DNA from: Olivibacter sp. XZL3
GTDB lineage: Bacteria; Bacteroidota; Bacteroidia; Sphingobacteriales; Sphingobacteriaceae
DNA: 64,000 nt
NCBI RefSeq assembly: GCF_004368405.1
Contig: NZ_SBJH01000071.1
Coordinates: 1-64,000, forward strand
Direction of reading: 5' to 3'
Shown: positions 34,294 to 44,014 of the stretch, one piece after another
How positions within the stretch are numbered: the first letter of the stretch is position 1
How the letters are laid out: each line of letters opens with the position of its first letter
Notes under the pieces: model-generated
The model's input: the letters and a program-made list of their open reading frames with translations, nothing else
Told to the model about the DNA's origin: nothing
Database searches by the model: none
Translations under genes and position numbers: made by a program

Positions 34294-34378
34294 TAAGGTT
34301 TTAAGGTGAAAGGTAGAAGGTAGAAGGTATATTGGCCAGTAAAGCCTTAAACCTTATACCTCATACCTTATACCTAAT
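34294..34378. repeat. Inverted permuted-word tract inside the rpoB-rpoC spacer
   Basis: The left arm consists of variants of AAGGTAG (for example GGTAGAAGGTAGAAGGTA, 34312-34329), the right arm of complementary variants (ACCTTATACCTCATACCTTA, 34351-34370), so the transcript can form an imperfect hairpin of about 30 pairs. It sits inside an essential operon. Confidence 0.65.
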
Positions 34379-37300
34379 TACTCTAACGTGATATCTAAAC
34401 CTAAGCCGCGAAGCTCATGTACCAATACATTAAATGATTCAGGCACAGATGGCGTTGGTAAATTATCCCCTTTAACGATTGCTTCGTAGGTCTTGGCTCT
34501 ACCGATAACATCATCTGACTTAACAGTAAGAATCTCTTGCAGAATGTTGGATGCACCAAAGGCTTCCAGCGCCCACACCTCCATCTCACCGAAACGTTGG
34601 CCACCGAATTGCGCTTTACCACCCAAAGGTTGCTGCGTAATAAGCGAGTACGGTCCGATAGAACGCGCGTGCATTTTATCATCTACCATGTGCCCAAGCT
34701 TAAGCATGTAAATTACACCTACCGTTGTTGGTTGGTCAAATCGCTCTCCTGTTAATCCGTTATATAAATAAGTCCGTCCAGAAGCAGGGAGCTCGGCTTT
34801 CGCCACCCACTCTTCCACTTCTTCAGTTGTTGCACCATCAAATATAGGAGTAGCGAATTTCATTCCTAATTTTTGTCCGGCCCAGCCCAATACCGTTTCA
34901 TAAATCTGGCCAAGGTTCATACGGGAAGGTACACCCAGTGGGTTCAATACGATATCAACAGGAGTCCCATCTTCCAAGAAAGGCATGTCTTCGTCACGTA
35001 CAATACGTGCCACAATACCTTTATTTCCGTGACGACCCGCCATTTTATCCCCTACTTTCAGTTTACGTTTCTTCGCTACGTATACTTTAGCCATTTGCAC
35101 AATACCGGATGGAAGTTCGTCTCCGACGGTTATTGCAAACTTATCACGACGGTAAGCACCCAGCTCTTCATTCAATTTGATATTATAGAAATGTAAAGCC
35201 TGTTTTACCAGTTCGTTTTTATCGTCATCTGTCGTCCACTTAGAAGGGTTGATATTAGCGAAGTCGAGCTCGGCCAACATCTTTTGCGTAAATTTCGCCC
35301 CTTTAGGAATCAACAACTCTTTGTAGACGTTGTATACGCCTTGAGAGGTTTTACCGTTCACAATGGCAAACAGCTTATCAATTAAGCGCTCCCTCAACTG
35401 ACGAACAGCACGCTCATGGTTAAGATCTAACCGCTCTATAGCAGCTTTCTCTTCTTTTTTGTCGGTCTTCTTCGCGCGAGAGAAAAGTTTCGTATCGATG
35501 ACCACGCCTCGGATAGAAGGAGGTGTTTTCAAAGACGCGTCCTTAACGTCACCCGCTTTGTCACCGAAGATCGCACGCAAAAGTTTCTCTTCGGGAGAGG
35601 GATCAGATTCACCTTTAGGAGTAATTTTACCAATCAAGATATCTCCTTCACGCACTTCCGCTCCGATACGGATAATACCGTTTTCATCTAAATCTTTGGT
35701 AGCTTCTTCGGAAACGTTCGGAATGTCAGAAGTAAGCTCTTCTTCTCCACGTTTAGTATCACGCACCTCCAATTCAAACTCCTCAATATGAAGCGAAGTG
35801 AAAATATCTTGGCTTACTACACGCTCAGAAATTACAATCGCATCCTCAAAGTTGTATCCCTGCCAAGGCATGAATGCCACTTTTAAGTTACGCCCTAAAG
35901 CCAACTCTCCGTTCTCGGTTGCATAACCTTCACACAGTACTTGTCCTTCTACTACACGCTGACCTTTACGGACTATCGGCTTTAAGTTGATGCAAGTGCT
36001 TTGATTCGTTTTCTTGAACTTGATTAAGCGATATGTTTTAATATCATCGTCGAAAGAAACCAACTTTTCATCCTCGTTTCTGTCGTAACGAATTTTGATC
36101 TCGTTAGCGTCTACATACTCTACTACACCATTGCCTTCGGCATTGATCAACGTACGGGAGTCACTCGCTACGCGACCTTCCAATCCGGTTCCCACAATAG
36201 GAGCCTGCGGACGCAACAATGGCACCGCTTGACGCTGCATGTTTGAACCCATCAACGCACGGTTCGCATCATCGTGTTCCAAAAACGGAATTAATGAAGC
36301 CGCTATAGAGGTAATTTGGTTAGGCGCTACGTCCATTAAATCCAAACGCTCCGGCTCGATAATTGGGAAGTCACCTTCAAAACGCGCTTTTACTTTTGGC
36401 GTAATGAAATTTCCTTTTTCATCATATTCCGCATTTGCCTGCGCAATGGTCTTTCCGTCTTCGTCTTCGGCTGAAAGATAGATTACGGGTTCTTCTACTA
36501 CCACCCGACCGTCCTCAACTTTGCGGTAAGGTGTTTCGATGAAGCCCAAATTATTAATTTTCGCATGTACACATAGAGAGGAAATCAAACCAATATTCGG
36601 CCCTTCTGGCGTTTCAATCGTACATAGGCGACCGTAATGCGTATAGTGAACGTCACGAACCTCAAAGCCCGCGCGCTCCCGTGAAAGTCCGCCTGGCCCA
36701 AGCGCCGAAAGACGACGTTTATGCGTGATTTCAGCCAATGGGTTCGTTTGATCCATAAATTGCGACAGCTGATTAGTTCCGAAGAACGAGTTGATCACAG
36801 ACGACAAAGTACGCGCGTTGATCAAATCAGTCGGAGTAAACACCTCGTTGTCGCGAATATTCATCCGCTCGCGAATGGTTCGAGCCATACGAGAAAGCCC
36901 AACCCCGAATTGAGCATATAACTGCTCGCCTACGGTACGCACGCGACGGTTGGATAAGTGGTCAATATCATCAACCTCCGCCTTCGAGTTAATCAAGTTG
37001 ATCAAATACTTAACAATCGCAATAATGTCCTGCTTTGTTAATACCTTGATCTCATCAGGCGTATCCAATTGTAGTTTACGGTTAATGCGGTACCGGCCCA
37101 CATCACCAAGGTCATATCTTTTATCAGAGAAGAATAAGCGCTCAATAATACCACGAGCTGTTTCTTCATCAGGTGGTTCAGCGTTTCTCAATTGACGATA
37201 GATATGCTCTACCGCTTCCTTCTCTGAGTTGGAAGTATCTTTCTGTAGTGTGTTATAGATGATGGAGTAATCAGCGTTGTTAGCGCCGTCTTCCTTTGTT

Positions 37301-38187
37301 AAAATAATAGATTTAACACCGGCATCTATAATCATGTCGATGTGATCGTCCTCCAGGATGGTTTCGCGCTCCAGGATAATTTCATTACGATCAATCGATA
37401 CAACTTCTCCCGTATCTTCATCTACGAAGTCCTCAACCCATCTCTTCAGAACCCTAGCGGCTAGTTTTCGGCCAACTAATTTCTTCAGACCAGATTTGCT
37501 GACTTTAACTTCGTCGGCCAATTCAAACAACTCAAGGATATCTTTATCCGAGTCATAACCGATTGCCCGTAAAAGCGTAGTTACTGGGAATTTCTTCTTG
37601 CGGTCGATATAAGCGTACATCACGTTATTGACGTCTGTAGCAAATTCGATCCAAGACCCTTTGAAAGGAATCACCCTCGCAGAGTATAGTTTGGTGCCAT
37701 TGGTATGGCGGCTTTGGCCAAAGAATACACCGGGCGAACGGTGAAGTTGCGATACGATTACCCGCTCTGCGCCATTGATAACGAAAGTACCTTTAGGAGT
37801 CATATAAGGAATCGTACCCAAATATACATCCTGTACTATGGTTTCGAAATCTTCGTGTTCTTCATCATTACATGATAAACGTAACTTAGCTTTTAGCGGT
37901 ACGCTATAAGTTAAGCCCCGTTCGATACATTCCTGAATATCATAACGTGGCGGATCGATGAAATAGTCCAAAAATTCAAGCACGAAAATGTTTCTTGAAT
38001 CAGAAATAGGGAAGTTTTCGGAAAAAACTTTGAACAGCCCTTCCTGGTGGCGGTTATCAGAAGTCGTTTCCAATTGGAAAAACTCCTTGAAAGACTGCAA
38101 TTGCACATCCAGAAAATCGGGATAGTCGATGACTCTTTTGCTGGTTGCAAAGTTTACTCTTTCGTTACGAATATCTTTGTTTGCCAA
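34378..38187 (-). CDS. rpoB: RNA polymerase subunit beta
   Basis: Second large subunit of RNA polymerase, 1269 residues. Family blocks include [17 protein letters not shown], the rifampicin region [18 protein letters not shown] followed by [19 protein letters not shown]-type [12 protein letters not shown], and the C-terminal [15 protein letters not shown] and [20 protein letters not shown]. At the classic resistance sites the residues are the sensitive ones (D in FMDQ, H in THKRR, S in RLSALG), so a rifampicin-sensitive polymerase is expected. It is preceded by a hairpin at 38287-38312, where E. coli has its rplL-rpoB attenuator. Confidence 0.98.
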   Translation of the reverse strand: MANKDIRNERVNFATSKRVIDYPDFLDVQLQSFKEFFQLETTSDNRHQEGLFKVFSENFPISDSRNIFVLEFLDYFIDPPRYDIQECIERGLTYSVPLKAKLRLSCNDEEHEDFETIVQDVYLGTIPYMTPKGTFVINGAERVIVSQLHRSPGVFFGQSRHTNGTKLYSARVIPFKGSWIEFATDVNNVMYAYIDRKKKFPVTTLLRAIGYDSDKDILELFELADEVKVSKSGLKKLVGRKLAARVLKRWVEDFVDEDTGEVVSIDRNEIILERETILEDDHIDMIIDAGVKSIILTKEDGANNADYSIIYNTLQKDTSNSEKEAVEHIYRQLRNAEPPDEETARGIIERLFFSDKRYDLGDVGRYRINRKLQLDTPDEIKVLTKQDIIAIVKYLINLINSKAEVDDIDHLSNRRVRTVGEQLYAQFGVGLSRMARTIRERMNIRDNEVFTPTDLINARTLSSVINSFFGTNQLSQFMDQTNPLAEITHKRRLSALGPGGLSRERAGFEVRDVHYTHYGRLCTIETPEGPNIGLISSLCVHAKINNLGFIETPYRKVEDGRVVVEEPVIYLSAEDEDGKTIAQANAEYDEKGNFITPKVKARFEGDFPIIEPERLDLMDVAPNQITSIAASLIPFLEHDDANRALMGSNMQRQAVPLLRPQAPIVGTGLEGRVASDSRTLINAEGNGVVEYVDANEIKIRYDRNEDEKLVSFDDDIKTYRLIKFKKTNQSTCINLKPIVRKGQRVVEGQVLCEGYATENGELALGRNLKVAFMPWQGYNFEDAIVISERVVSQDIFTSLHIEEFELEVRDTKRGEEELTSDIPNVSEEATKDLDENGIIRIGAEVREGDILIGKITPKGESDPSPEEKLLRAIFGDKAGDVKDASLKTPPSIRGVVIDTKLFSRAKKTDKKEEKAAIERLDLNHERAVRQLRERLIDKLFAIVNGKTSQGVYNVYKELLIPKGAKFTQKMLAELDFANINPSKWTTDDDKNELVKQALHFYNIKLNEELGAYRRDKFAITVGDELPSGIVQMAKVYVAKKRKLKVGDKMAGRHGNKGIVARIVRDEDMPFLEDGTPVDIVLNPLGVPSRMNLGQIYETVLGWAGQKLGMKFATPIFDGATTEEVEEWVAKAELPASGRTYLYNGLTGERFDQPTTVGVIYMLKLGHMVDDKMHARSIGPYSLITQQPLGGKAQFGGQRFGEMEVWALEAFGASNILQEILTVKSDDVIGRAKTYEAIVKGDNLPTPSVPESFNVLVHELRGLGLDITLE

Positions 38188-38286
38188 GGGAATTATATTT
38201 TAGTTTAAATTAAACTTCACGCAACATGTTTCAACCTACGAGGTTCTGTACAGTCAAACAGTATTTAAAATGATATAAACGGCAAT

Positions 38287-38312
38287 AGACCCCAGCAAAA
38301 CTACCGGAGTCT
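38287..38312 (-). terminator. Hairpin between rplL and rpoB, possible attenuator
   Basis: AGACCCCAG (38287-38295) and CCGGAGTCT (38304-38312) form a 9-pair stem in the minus-strand RNA, with two G-U pairs and an eight-base loop. No T-run follows, so if it acts, it would be a partial terminator or processing site as in E. coli. Confidence 0.45.
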
Positions 38313-38342
38313 AATACCATTTAGGATCTCTTTAGATGAGAA

Positions 38343-38720
38343 TTATTTAATCTCAACTACAGCTCCTGCTTCTTCTAGTTGTTTTTTCAACGCTTCAGCT
38401 TCGTCTTTAGTAACACCTGCTTTAAGTTCTTTAGGAGCACCATCAACTAAATCTTTAGCTTCTTTAAGACCTAAACCAGTTAAATCTTTCACTAATTTAA
38501 CAACAGCTAATTTTTGACCACCAGCTTCTTTCAAAATTACATCAAAAGACGTTTTTTCTTCTGCAGCAGGTGCATCACCACCAGCAGCAGGGCCAGCAAC
38601 AGCTACAGCTGCAGCAGCCGGCTCAATACCATACTCGTCTTTTAAGATTTGAGCTAACTCGTTAACTTCTTTTACTGTCAAGTTTACTAACTGCTCAGCA
38701 AACGCTTTTAAATCTGCCAT
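38343..38720 (-). CDS. rplL: 50S ribosomal protein L7/L12
   Basis: Stalk protein that recruits translation factors to the ribosome, 125 residues. The N-terminal dimerisation helices ([20 protein letters not shown]), the alanine-rich hinge ([14 protein letters not shown]) and the C-terminal factor-binding domain ([36 protein letters not shown]) are all normal. It follows rplJ after a 67-base spacer and is usually made in fourfold excess over other ribosomal proteins. Confidence 0.98.
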   Translation of the reverse strand: MADLKAFAEQLVNLTVKEVNELAQILKDEYGIEPAAAAVAVAGPAAGGDAPAAEEKTSFDVILKEAGGQKLAVVKLVKDLTGLGLKEAKDLVDGAPKELKAGVTKDEAEALKKQLEEAGAVVEIK

Positions 38721-38787
38721 TTTATTTTAAATTTTTGAATTTACTTTTTTCTATTAACTAATTACTTAAACGGTTTGCAAGGATCCG

Positions 38788-39306
38788 TTAACCTCTTTCT
38801 TGTAAAGTTTTAACCAAACCTGCAATTGTACTACCACCCGATTTAAGGGCAGAAATAACATTCTTAGCAGGCGATTGAAGTAACCCAATGATATCTCCAA
38901 CGAGTTCTTCTTTGGATTTCAACGCTACGAGCGAATCTAATTGGGAGTCGCCAACAAATACCGAAGCATCTATATAAGCCCCTTTTAAAATTGGCTTATC
39001 ACCTTCTTTACGAAGTTCTTTGATTAATTTCGCAGGTGCATTACCTGTTTCCGAAAAAAGAATAGTAGATGCGCCTTTTAAAACGCCCTTCAATTCCTCT
39101 GCATCAACCCCAGCTGCTTCCAACGCCTTTGCAATCAGCGTGTTTTTTGCAACCTGAATCTTAATACCTCTCTCAAAACACTTGCGACGGATATTGTTAA
39201 CTTTTGCAACAGTCAAATCAGCAGTATCGGTAATATAAAAATTGCCGTAAGATTTGATCTGATCAGTTAAAGCTTGAACAATTTCTTGTTTTTCTTCTTT
39301 TCTCAT
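38788..39306 (-). CDS. rplJ: 50S ribosomal protein L10
   Basis: Base of the ribosomal stalk, binding 23S rRNA and L7/L12 dimers. The 172 residues show the N-terminal RNA-binding domain (ADLTVAKVNNIRRKCFERGI, VAKNTLIAKALEAAG) and the C-terminal helix that holds L12 (LKSGGSTIAGLVKTL). Only two bases separate it from rplA, so there is no room for the long L10 leader that controls this operon in E. coli; any autogenous control must act elsewhere. Confidence 0.97.
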   Translation of the reverse strand: MRKEEKQEIVQALTDQIKSYGNFYITDTADLTVAKVNNIRRKCFERGIKIQVAKNTLIAKALEAAGVDAEELKGVLKGASTILFSETGNAPAKLIKELRKEGDKPILKGAYIDASVFVGDSQLDSLVALKSKEELVGDIIGLLQSPAKNVISALKSGGSTIAGLVKTLQERG

Positions 39307-39308
39307 GA

Positions 39309-40007
39309 TTAAATCCCCGCTACTGATTTAGTTTCTACCTGAATACCCGGACTCATTGTTGAAGAGAGATGGATACTCTTAAAATATGTTCCTTTCGCCG
39401 CAGATGGTTTCAATTTAGAAATCGTTTGGATTACCTCCAACGCATTATCATAAATCTTATCTGCATCGAATGACACTTTACCAACTGAAGCATGAATGAT
39501 ACCGGTTTTATCAACCTTGAAATCAATCTTACCGCCTTTTACCTCAGTAACTGCTTTAGCCACATCTTGTGTAACAGTACCTGACTTAGGGTTAGGCATG
39601 AGGTTTCTAGGCCCTAAAATACGACCTAATCTACCTACTTTAGCCATAACGCTTGGCATGGTAATAATGATATCAACATCGGTCCATCCACCTTCGATCT
39701 TGCTGATATACTCATCTAACCCTACGTAATCCGCACCTGCTGCTTTAGCTTCTTCTTCCTTGTCGGGAGTACATAACACTAAAACGCGTACGGTCTTACC
39801 GGTTCCATGAGGCAAGGTAGCTATACCACGAACCATTTGATTTGCTTTACGTGGATCTACGCCTAAACGAACGTCGATATCCACTGATGCATCAAACTTA
39901 GTAGTGGTAATCTCCTTTACAAGTGCTGCCGCCTCCTGTAAAGTATACGCTTTACCAGCTTCAATTTTGGATAGTGCCGCTTTTTGATTTTTTGTTAATC
40001 TAGCCAC
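39309..40007 (-). CDS. rplA: 50S ribosomal protein L1
   Basis: Binds 23S rRNA at the mobile L1 stalk and can act as translational repressor of its own messenger. The 232 residues include [40 protein letters not shown], the signature [20 protein letters not shown] and [17 protein letters not shown]. Normal length. It follows rplK after 23 bases. Confidence 0.98.
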   Translation of the reverse strand: MARLTKNQKAALSKIEAGKAYTLQEAAALVKEITTTKFDASVDIDVRLGVDPRKANQMVRGIATLPHGTGKTVRVLVLCTPDKEEEAKAAGADYVGLDEYISKIEGGWTDVDIIITMPSVMAKVGRLGRILGPRNLMPNPKSGTVTQDVAKAVTEVKGGKIDFKVDKTGIIHASVGKVSFDADKIYDNALEVIQTISKLKPSAAKGTYFKSIHLSSTMSPGIQVETKSVAGI

Positions 40008-40030
40008 TTTCTTAAACTGATTTCTGTTAA

Positions 40031-40474
40031 TTAATTGTTCCAGGGTGCATCACCACTTACAGTGATACCCATACTACGCGCCGTACCTGCAACCATTTTC
40101 ATGGCCGACTCTACTGTAAACGCATTCAAGTCGCTCATTTTATCCTTAGCGATAGTTTCTACTTGTTCCCAAGTAACTTTGCCTACTTTTTTACGGTTAG
40201 GCTCGCCTGACCCTCCTTTTATCCCGGCAACCTCTATAAGTTGCACAGCAACCGGGGGAGTCTTAATGATAAAATCGAAAGACTTATCAGCATATACAGT
40301 AATTACAACTGGTAATACCTTGCCTGGCTTGTCTTGGGTACGTGCATTAAACTGCTTGCAAAACTCCATGATGTTCACCCCTTTTGCACCTAACGCAGGC
40401 CCTACCGGGGGTGATGGATTAGCTGCGCCACCCTTCACCTGTAATTTCACTAACGCACTGACTTCTTTTGCCAT
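40031..40474 (-). CDS. rplK: 50S ribosomal protein L11
   Basis: Part of the GTPase-associated centre of the large subunit, target of thiopeptide antibiotics. The 147 residues have the proline-rich N-terminal domain ([20 protein letters not shown]) and the C-terminal rRNA-binding domain ([15 protein letters not shown]). It is the first gene of the rplKAJL-rpoBC transcript; a consensus promoter lies at 40589-40619, leaving a leader of about 105 bases with two short palindromes (AGGCCTACTAGGCC-type at 40552-40567 and CTCTAAAAAAGAG at 40572-40584). Confidence 0.98.
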   Translation of the reverse strand: MAKEVSALVKLQVKGGAANPSPPVGPALGAKGVNIMEFCKQFNARTQDKPGKVLPVVITVYADKSFDFIIKTPPVAVQLIEVAGIKGGSGEPNRKKVGKVTWEQVETIAKDKMSDLNAFTVESAMKMVAGTARSMGITVSGDAPWNN

Positions 40475-40588
40475 TTTCGATTTAAATTTAAATTACTAAA
40501 TGTTTGTTAGTAAGTTGGAAGCAATATAACGTAACATTTGTTTTCTAATCAAGTGGCCTAGTAGGCCTTAACTCTTTTTTAGAGTGCG

Positions 40589-40619
40589 CAAAAATACAAC
40601 AAAATTCAGAACTAACAAA
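40589..40619 (-). promoter_or_regulatory. Promoter of the rplK-rpoC operon
   Basis: On the minus strand TTTG (40619-40616), 19 bases, TATTTTTG (40596-40589). This is a full consensus and lies inside the hairpin that follows nusG: the -7 box overlaps the end of its 3' arm and the T-run. Confidence 0.78.
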
Positions 40620-40653
40620 ATGTTTTTTGTAAAAATCTGAATTCTGTTGTATT
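40593..40653 (-). terminator. Long stem-loop after nusG, overlapping the rplK promoter
   Basis: AATACAACAAAATTCAGA (40593-40610) and TCTGAATTCTGTTGTATT (40636-40653) form an 18-position stem with a 25-base loop; on the minus strand a TTTTT run follows. It looks like a terminator or attenuator for the tuf-secE-nusG transcript. Confidence 0.65.
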
Positions 40654-40690
40654 ATGCGAAAAGATATCTTGTTGGGATAGAGTAAAGTTA

Positions 40691-41236
40691 TTACTCCTTT
40701 TCAACTTGCATATAATTTAGTTCCAAAGGTGTCTTTCTACCAAACACTTTAACCATCACCTTCAATTTCTTCTTCTCCTCGTTCACCTCTTCTATTTCAC
40801 CTGAAAAGCCATTGAACGGCCCATCGGTCACTTTTACGGATTCCCCTACATAATAAGGGACATTCATCATCTCCCCCTGCTCGCTCATCTCATCAACAGT
40901 ACCAAGGATACGGTTAACCTCTGCTTGGCGTAAAGGAATAGCATTGCCTGCTTTATCGCCTAAAAACCCTATAACGCTATTTATATTTTTTATTACGTGT
41001 TCTAACTCACCGTCTAAAGCCGCTTCTAGTAATACGTAGCCAGGATAATAATTACGCTCTTTAGCGATCTTTTTCCCTTCCCGCATTTGGAAATATTTTT
41101 CCATGGGAATCAAAACCTGCGGAACCAAATGATTTATTCCCAAACGATTAATCTCAGCCTCAATATATTGCTTTACTTTCTTCTCCTTACCGCTTACCGC
41201 GCGTACAACATACCATTTCAATTGCTGATCTGCCAT
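40691..41236 (-). CDS. nusG: Transcription termination/antitermination protein NusG
   Basis: Binds RNA polymerase and links it to Rho or the ribosome. The 181 residues have the NGN domain (KWYVVRAVSGKEKKVKQYIE, then YPGYVLLEAALDGELEHVI) and the C-terminal KOW domain (GESVKVTDGPFNGFSGEIEE). It follows secE by 18 bases, the standard secE-nusG pair. A large stem-loop overlapping the next promoter lies 37 bases downstream. Confidence 0.97.
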   Translation of the reverse strand: MADQQLKWYVVRAVSGKEKKVKQYIEAEINRLGINHLVPQVLIPMEKYFQMREGKKIAKERNYYPGYVLLEAALDGELEHVIKNINSVIGFLGDKAGNAIPLRQAEVNRILGTVDEMSEQGEMMNVPYYVGESVKVTDGPFNGFSGEIEEVNEEKKKLKVMVKVFGRKTPLELNYMQVEKE

Positions 41237-41254
41237 TCTATAATCCTCCTTGAT

Positions 41255-41449
41255 TTAGGCCGTTGTACCGTAAAACAATTTCAATATCGCACTTGAAGAT
41301 TGATCCATCGCTAACACAACAAGCGCTATGATGATCGATGCTATAAGCACAACCACCGCTGAATTCTGTAATTCCGACCAAGTTGGCCAAGACACCTTTT
41401 GAGTCATCTCATGATAGGAGTCTTTTAAAAAATCAAGTACGTTTGCCAT
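41255..41449 (-). CDS. secE: Preprotein translocase subunit SecE
   Basis: Small inner-membrane subunit that stabilises SecY in the Sec translocon. The 64 residues have the conserved cytoplasmic amphipathic helix (FLKDSYHEMTQKVSWPTWSE) followed by one transmembrane helix (VVVLIASIIIALVVLAM). This is the short one-helix form typical outside gammaproteobacteria. It lies between tRNA-Trp and nusG. Confidence 0.96.
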   Translation of the reverse strand: MANVLDFLKDSYHEMTQKVSWPTWSELQNSAVVVLIASIIIALVVLAMDQSSSAILKLFYGTTA

Positions 41450-41536
41450 TGTTATGATATAGAAATATATTCTTTAGACTTTAGCTAACGGCCTACTGTT
41501 AACATTTTAAGCCAACGAAAACCGACTGTTATTTAG

Positions 41537-41607
41537 CACGGGCACAAGGATTCGAACCCTGATCAAAGGTTTTGGAGACCTCTATTCTACCATTGAACTA
41601 TGCCCGT
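41537..41607 (-). tRNA. tRNA-Trp (anticodon CCA)
   Basis: The acceptor stem ACGGGCA/TGCCCGT, T arm with GGTTCGAATCC and an anticodon loop CTCCAAA give a complete cloverleaf of 71 bases with anticodon CCA. It sits between tuf and secE, the same place as in many bacteria, and is read with them. Confidence 0.95.
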
Positions 41608-41661
41608 AAGTTAACTGGCTAATCGGCGTTCAAACCAATTAGCCAGTTTAATATGCTTGTA

Positions 41662-42849
41662 TTAAGCGATAATTTCAGTTACCTGACCAGCACCTACTGT
41701 TCTACCACCTTCTCGGATAGCGAAACGTAGACCTTTTTCCATGGCGATCGCGTTGATCAATTTAACATTGATTGTAACGTTATCACCAGGCATAACCATC
41801 TCTACACCTTCTTGAAGCGTAATCTCTCCAGTAACGTCTGTCGTACGGAAATAGAACTGAGGACGGTATTTGTTGAAGAATGGCGTGTGACGACCACCTT
41901 CTGCTTTTGATAATACGTAAACCTCTGCTTTAAATTCAGTGTGAGGCGTTACACTACCTGGTTTACAGATAACCATACCGCGACGGATATCAGTTTTTTC
42001 AATACCACGTAATAATAAACCTACGTTATCACCAGCTTCACCGTAGTCTAGGATCTTGCGGAACATTTCTACCCCTGTTACAGTAGATTTCAAGTTCTCA
42101 GCTCCCATACCTAAAATTTCAACTGGATCACCTGTGTTGATTACACCACGCTCAATACGTCCTGTTGCAACAGTACCACGACCAGTGATCGAGAATACGT
42201 CTTCAATCGGCATCAAGAAAGGAAGATCTGTCAAACGTGGAGGAATTGGAATGTAGTTATCTACCGCGTCCATCAACTCCATAATCTTGTCTACCCATTC
42301 TGCCTCGCCGTTTAAAGCACCTAATGCTGAACCTTTGATTACAGGAATGTCATCACCTGGATATTCGTAGAATGACAATAGTTCACGAACTTCCATTTCT
42401 ACTAAATCCAATAACTCTGGGTCGTCAACTAAGTCAGTTTTATTCATAAATACTACTAGAGCCGGTACACCTACTTGGCGAGCCAATAGAATGTGCTCAC
42501 GAGTTTGAGGCATTGGACCGTCAGTTGCAGCAACAACGATGATAGCTCCGTCCATTTGCGCAGCACCAGTAACCATGTTCTTTACATAGTCAGCGTGACC
42601 TGGACAGTCAACGTGAGCATAGTGGCGATTTGCAGTTTGATATTCTACGTGAGCGGTGTTGATTGTAATACCACGCTCTTTCTCTTCTGGAGCCGAGTCA
42701 ATTGAATCAAATGAACGAGCTTCTGACAAACCTTTGTCTGCCAAAACCTTCGTAATAGCAGCAGTTGTAGTGGTTTTACCGTGGTCAACGTGACCGATTG
42801 TACCAATATTTAAGTGTGGTTTACTGCGGTCAAATTTCTCTTTTGCCAT
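41662..42849 (-). CDS. tuf: Elongation factor Tu
   Basis: GTPase delivering aminoacyl-tRNA to the ribosome, 395 residues. The G motifs GHVDHGKTT (residues 19-27), [17 protein letters not shown] and GSALGAL are intact, as are the switch I segment ([15 protein letters not shown]) and the domain 2 and 3 signatures ([26 protein letters not shown]). It lies in the tRNA-Thr/Tyr/Gly/Thr-tuf-tRNA-Trp order known from tufB loci and has no promoter of its own that I can see, so it is co-transcribed with the tRNAs. Only one tuf copy is in the window. Confidence 0.98.
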   Translation of the reverse strand: MAKEKFDRSKPHLNIGTIGHVDHGKTTTTAAITKVLADKGLSEARSFDSIDSAPEEKERGITINTAHVEYQTANRHYAHVDCPGHADYVKNMVTGAAQMDGAIIVVAATDGPMPQTREHILLARQVGVPALVVFMNKTDLVDDPELLDLVEMEVRELLSFYEYPGDDIPVIKGSALGALNGEAEWVDKIMELMDAVDNYIPIPPRLTDLPFLMPIEDVFSITGRGTVATGRIERGVINTGDPVEILGMGAENLKSTVTGVEMFRKILDYGEAGDNVGLLLRGIEKTDIRRGMVICKPGSVTPHTEFKAEVYVLSKAEGGRHTPFFNKYRPQFYFRTTDVTGEITLQEGVEMVMPGDNVTINVKLINAIAMEKGLRFAIREGGRTVGAGQVTEIIA

Positions 42850-42907
42850 TTTTTATGCGTATTAGTAAGTTAATTTTTATTTTGGTTCTTTTTTATTTAC
42901 ACTTACG

Positions 42908-42979
<72 letters not shown>

Positions 42980-43034
42980 TTGTTTGAACAACAAAAAGCT
43001 AAAGCCGATATCGGTTTTAACTCTTTGATTCAAG

Positions 43035-43107
43035 AGCGGAAGACGGGTCTCGAACCCGCAACCTATAGCTTGGAAGGCTATCGCTCTACCAATTGAGCTA
43101 CTTCCGC
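43035..43107 (-). tRNA. tRNA-Gly (anticodon TCC)
   Basis: Acceptor GCGGAAG/CTTCCGC, anticodon stem ATAGC/GCTAT with loop CTTCCAA, T arm GGGTTCGAGACCC. The cloverleaf is 73 bases and complete. Confidence 0.95.
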
Positions 43108-43197
43108 TTACTGTTATGATGATCTTATCGGAGCGTGTTTTTTATCTTATCAGATGAATTCAAACATAATCACACTGCACCAAATAATATCTAATGG

Positions 43198-43278
43198 TGG
43201 GGGGAGAAGGATTCGAACCTTCGAAGCCGAAGCAACGGATTTACAGTCCGTCCCATTTGACCGCTCTGGAATCCCCCC
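43198..43278 (-). tRNA. tRNA-Tyr (anticodon GTA)
   Basis: Acceptor GGGGGGA/TCCCCCC, anticodon stem CGGA/TCCG with loop CTGTAAA, a long variable arm (GCTTCGGC region) as expected for a class II tRNA, and T arm AGGTTCGAATCCT. The total is 81 bases. Confidence 0.95.
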
Positions 43279-43285
43279 AACTTAG

Positions 43286-43358
<73 letters not shown>

Positions 43359-43434
43359 AATATATCTAAGAACTTTCACCCATCTGGAACCATCTCTTTC
43401 TTTAACTTCAACCCCTGTGTTCCCTTTGGGACTG

Positions 43435-43464
43435 CAAAGATAGACAAGAAAGTATTAATTCAAA
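43435..43464 (-). promoter_or_regulatory. Promoter of the tRNA-tuf-secE-nusG operon
   Basis: On the minus strand TTTG (43464-43461), 18 bases, TATCTTTG (43442-43435). Transcription would start near 43428 and read four tRNAs, tuf, tRNA-Trp, secE and nusG. Confidence 0.7.
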
Positions 43465-43593
43465 AAAAAAGTGAAAATATTTATCACAAAAAAGTGCCGT
43501 TTTGAGCAAATGGCTTAATTATCAACGAAATATTTTTCGAAAAATCCCACACATTTTATCGTCCATTTCTGTTTCTTCTATCGGCTTGCACAT

Positions 43594-43628
43594 GAAAAAA
43601 TCCCTTAAGGATTCTCTCCTTAAGGGAT
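43594..43628 (-). terminator. Intrinsic terminator of hpf
   Basis: ATCCCTTAAGGA (43600-43611) pairs perfectly with TCCTTAAGGGAT (43617-43628); on the minus strand six T residues follow. It separates the hpf transcript from the tRNA-tuf promoter. Confidence 0.92.
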
Positions 43629-43650
43629 GCCTCATAAATGTAGTGAAATT

Positions 43651-44001
43651 TTAAATGAGTTCTCCCGCCTGCACTTCCGCCAGCACCTCTTTATGATGAG
43701 TCACTTTAGCCCGTGTTTTCGTTTTATGTTTATTTATTTGCCTACGCAATGATTCTATCGCCAAATCCGTCGCTTCCTCAAAACTCTTGGCCTGCCCTTT
43801 AGCAAAAAGTTGGTTTCCCGGAATGTTCAACTTAAACTCCGTAATCTTGTTAGCTTCGTCCTCTACATTCTCCAATTTCAAATAGCATTCGCCTGCTATT
43901 ACCTGATCGAAAAATTGATCCAGCTTGTCCACACGACGTTGGATAAAGTCTATCAATTTCTTGTCTGCCTTGAATTGAATGGATTGCGTGGTGATGTTCA
44001 T
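43651..44001 (-). CDS. hpf: Ribosome hibernation promoting factor, short form
   Basis: Binds the decoding centre of the 30S subunit in stationary phase and blocks translation. The 116 residues form one S30AE/HPF domain (ITTQSIQFKADKKLIDFIQR, EFKLNIPGNQLFAKGQAKSF, DLAIESLRRQINKHKTKTRA). The long C-terminal dimerisation domain of full-length HPF is absent, so this is the short type. It follows xerC by 13 bases and ends at a strong terminator. Confidence 0.93.
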   Translation of the reverse strand: MNITTQSIQFKADKKLIDFIQRRVDKLDQFFDQVIAGECYLKLENVEDEANKITEFKLNIPGNQLFAKGQAKSFEEATDLAIESLRRQINKHKTKTRAKVTHHKEVLAEVQAGELI

Positions 44002-44014
44002 AAGTCCTCCTTTT

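Noticed and set aside
36721-36921. Several long plus-strand open frames inside rpoB and rpoC
   Set aside because: They lie entirely opposite well-conserved subunit sequence and have no independent family signal.
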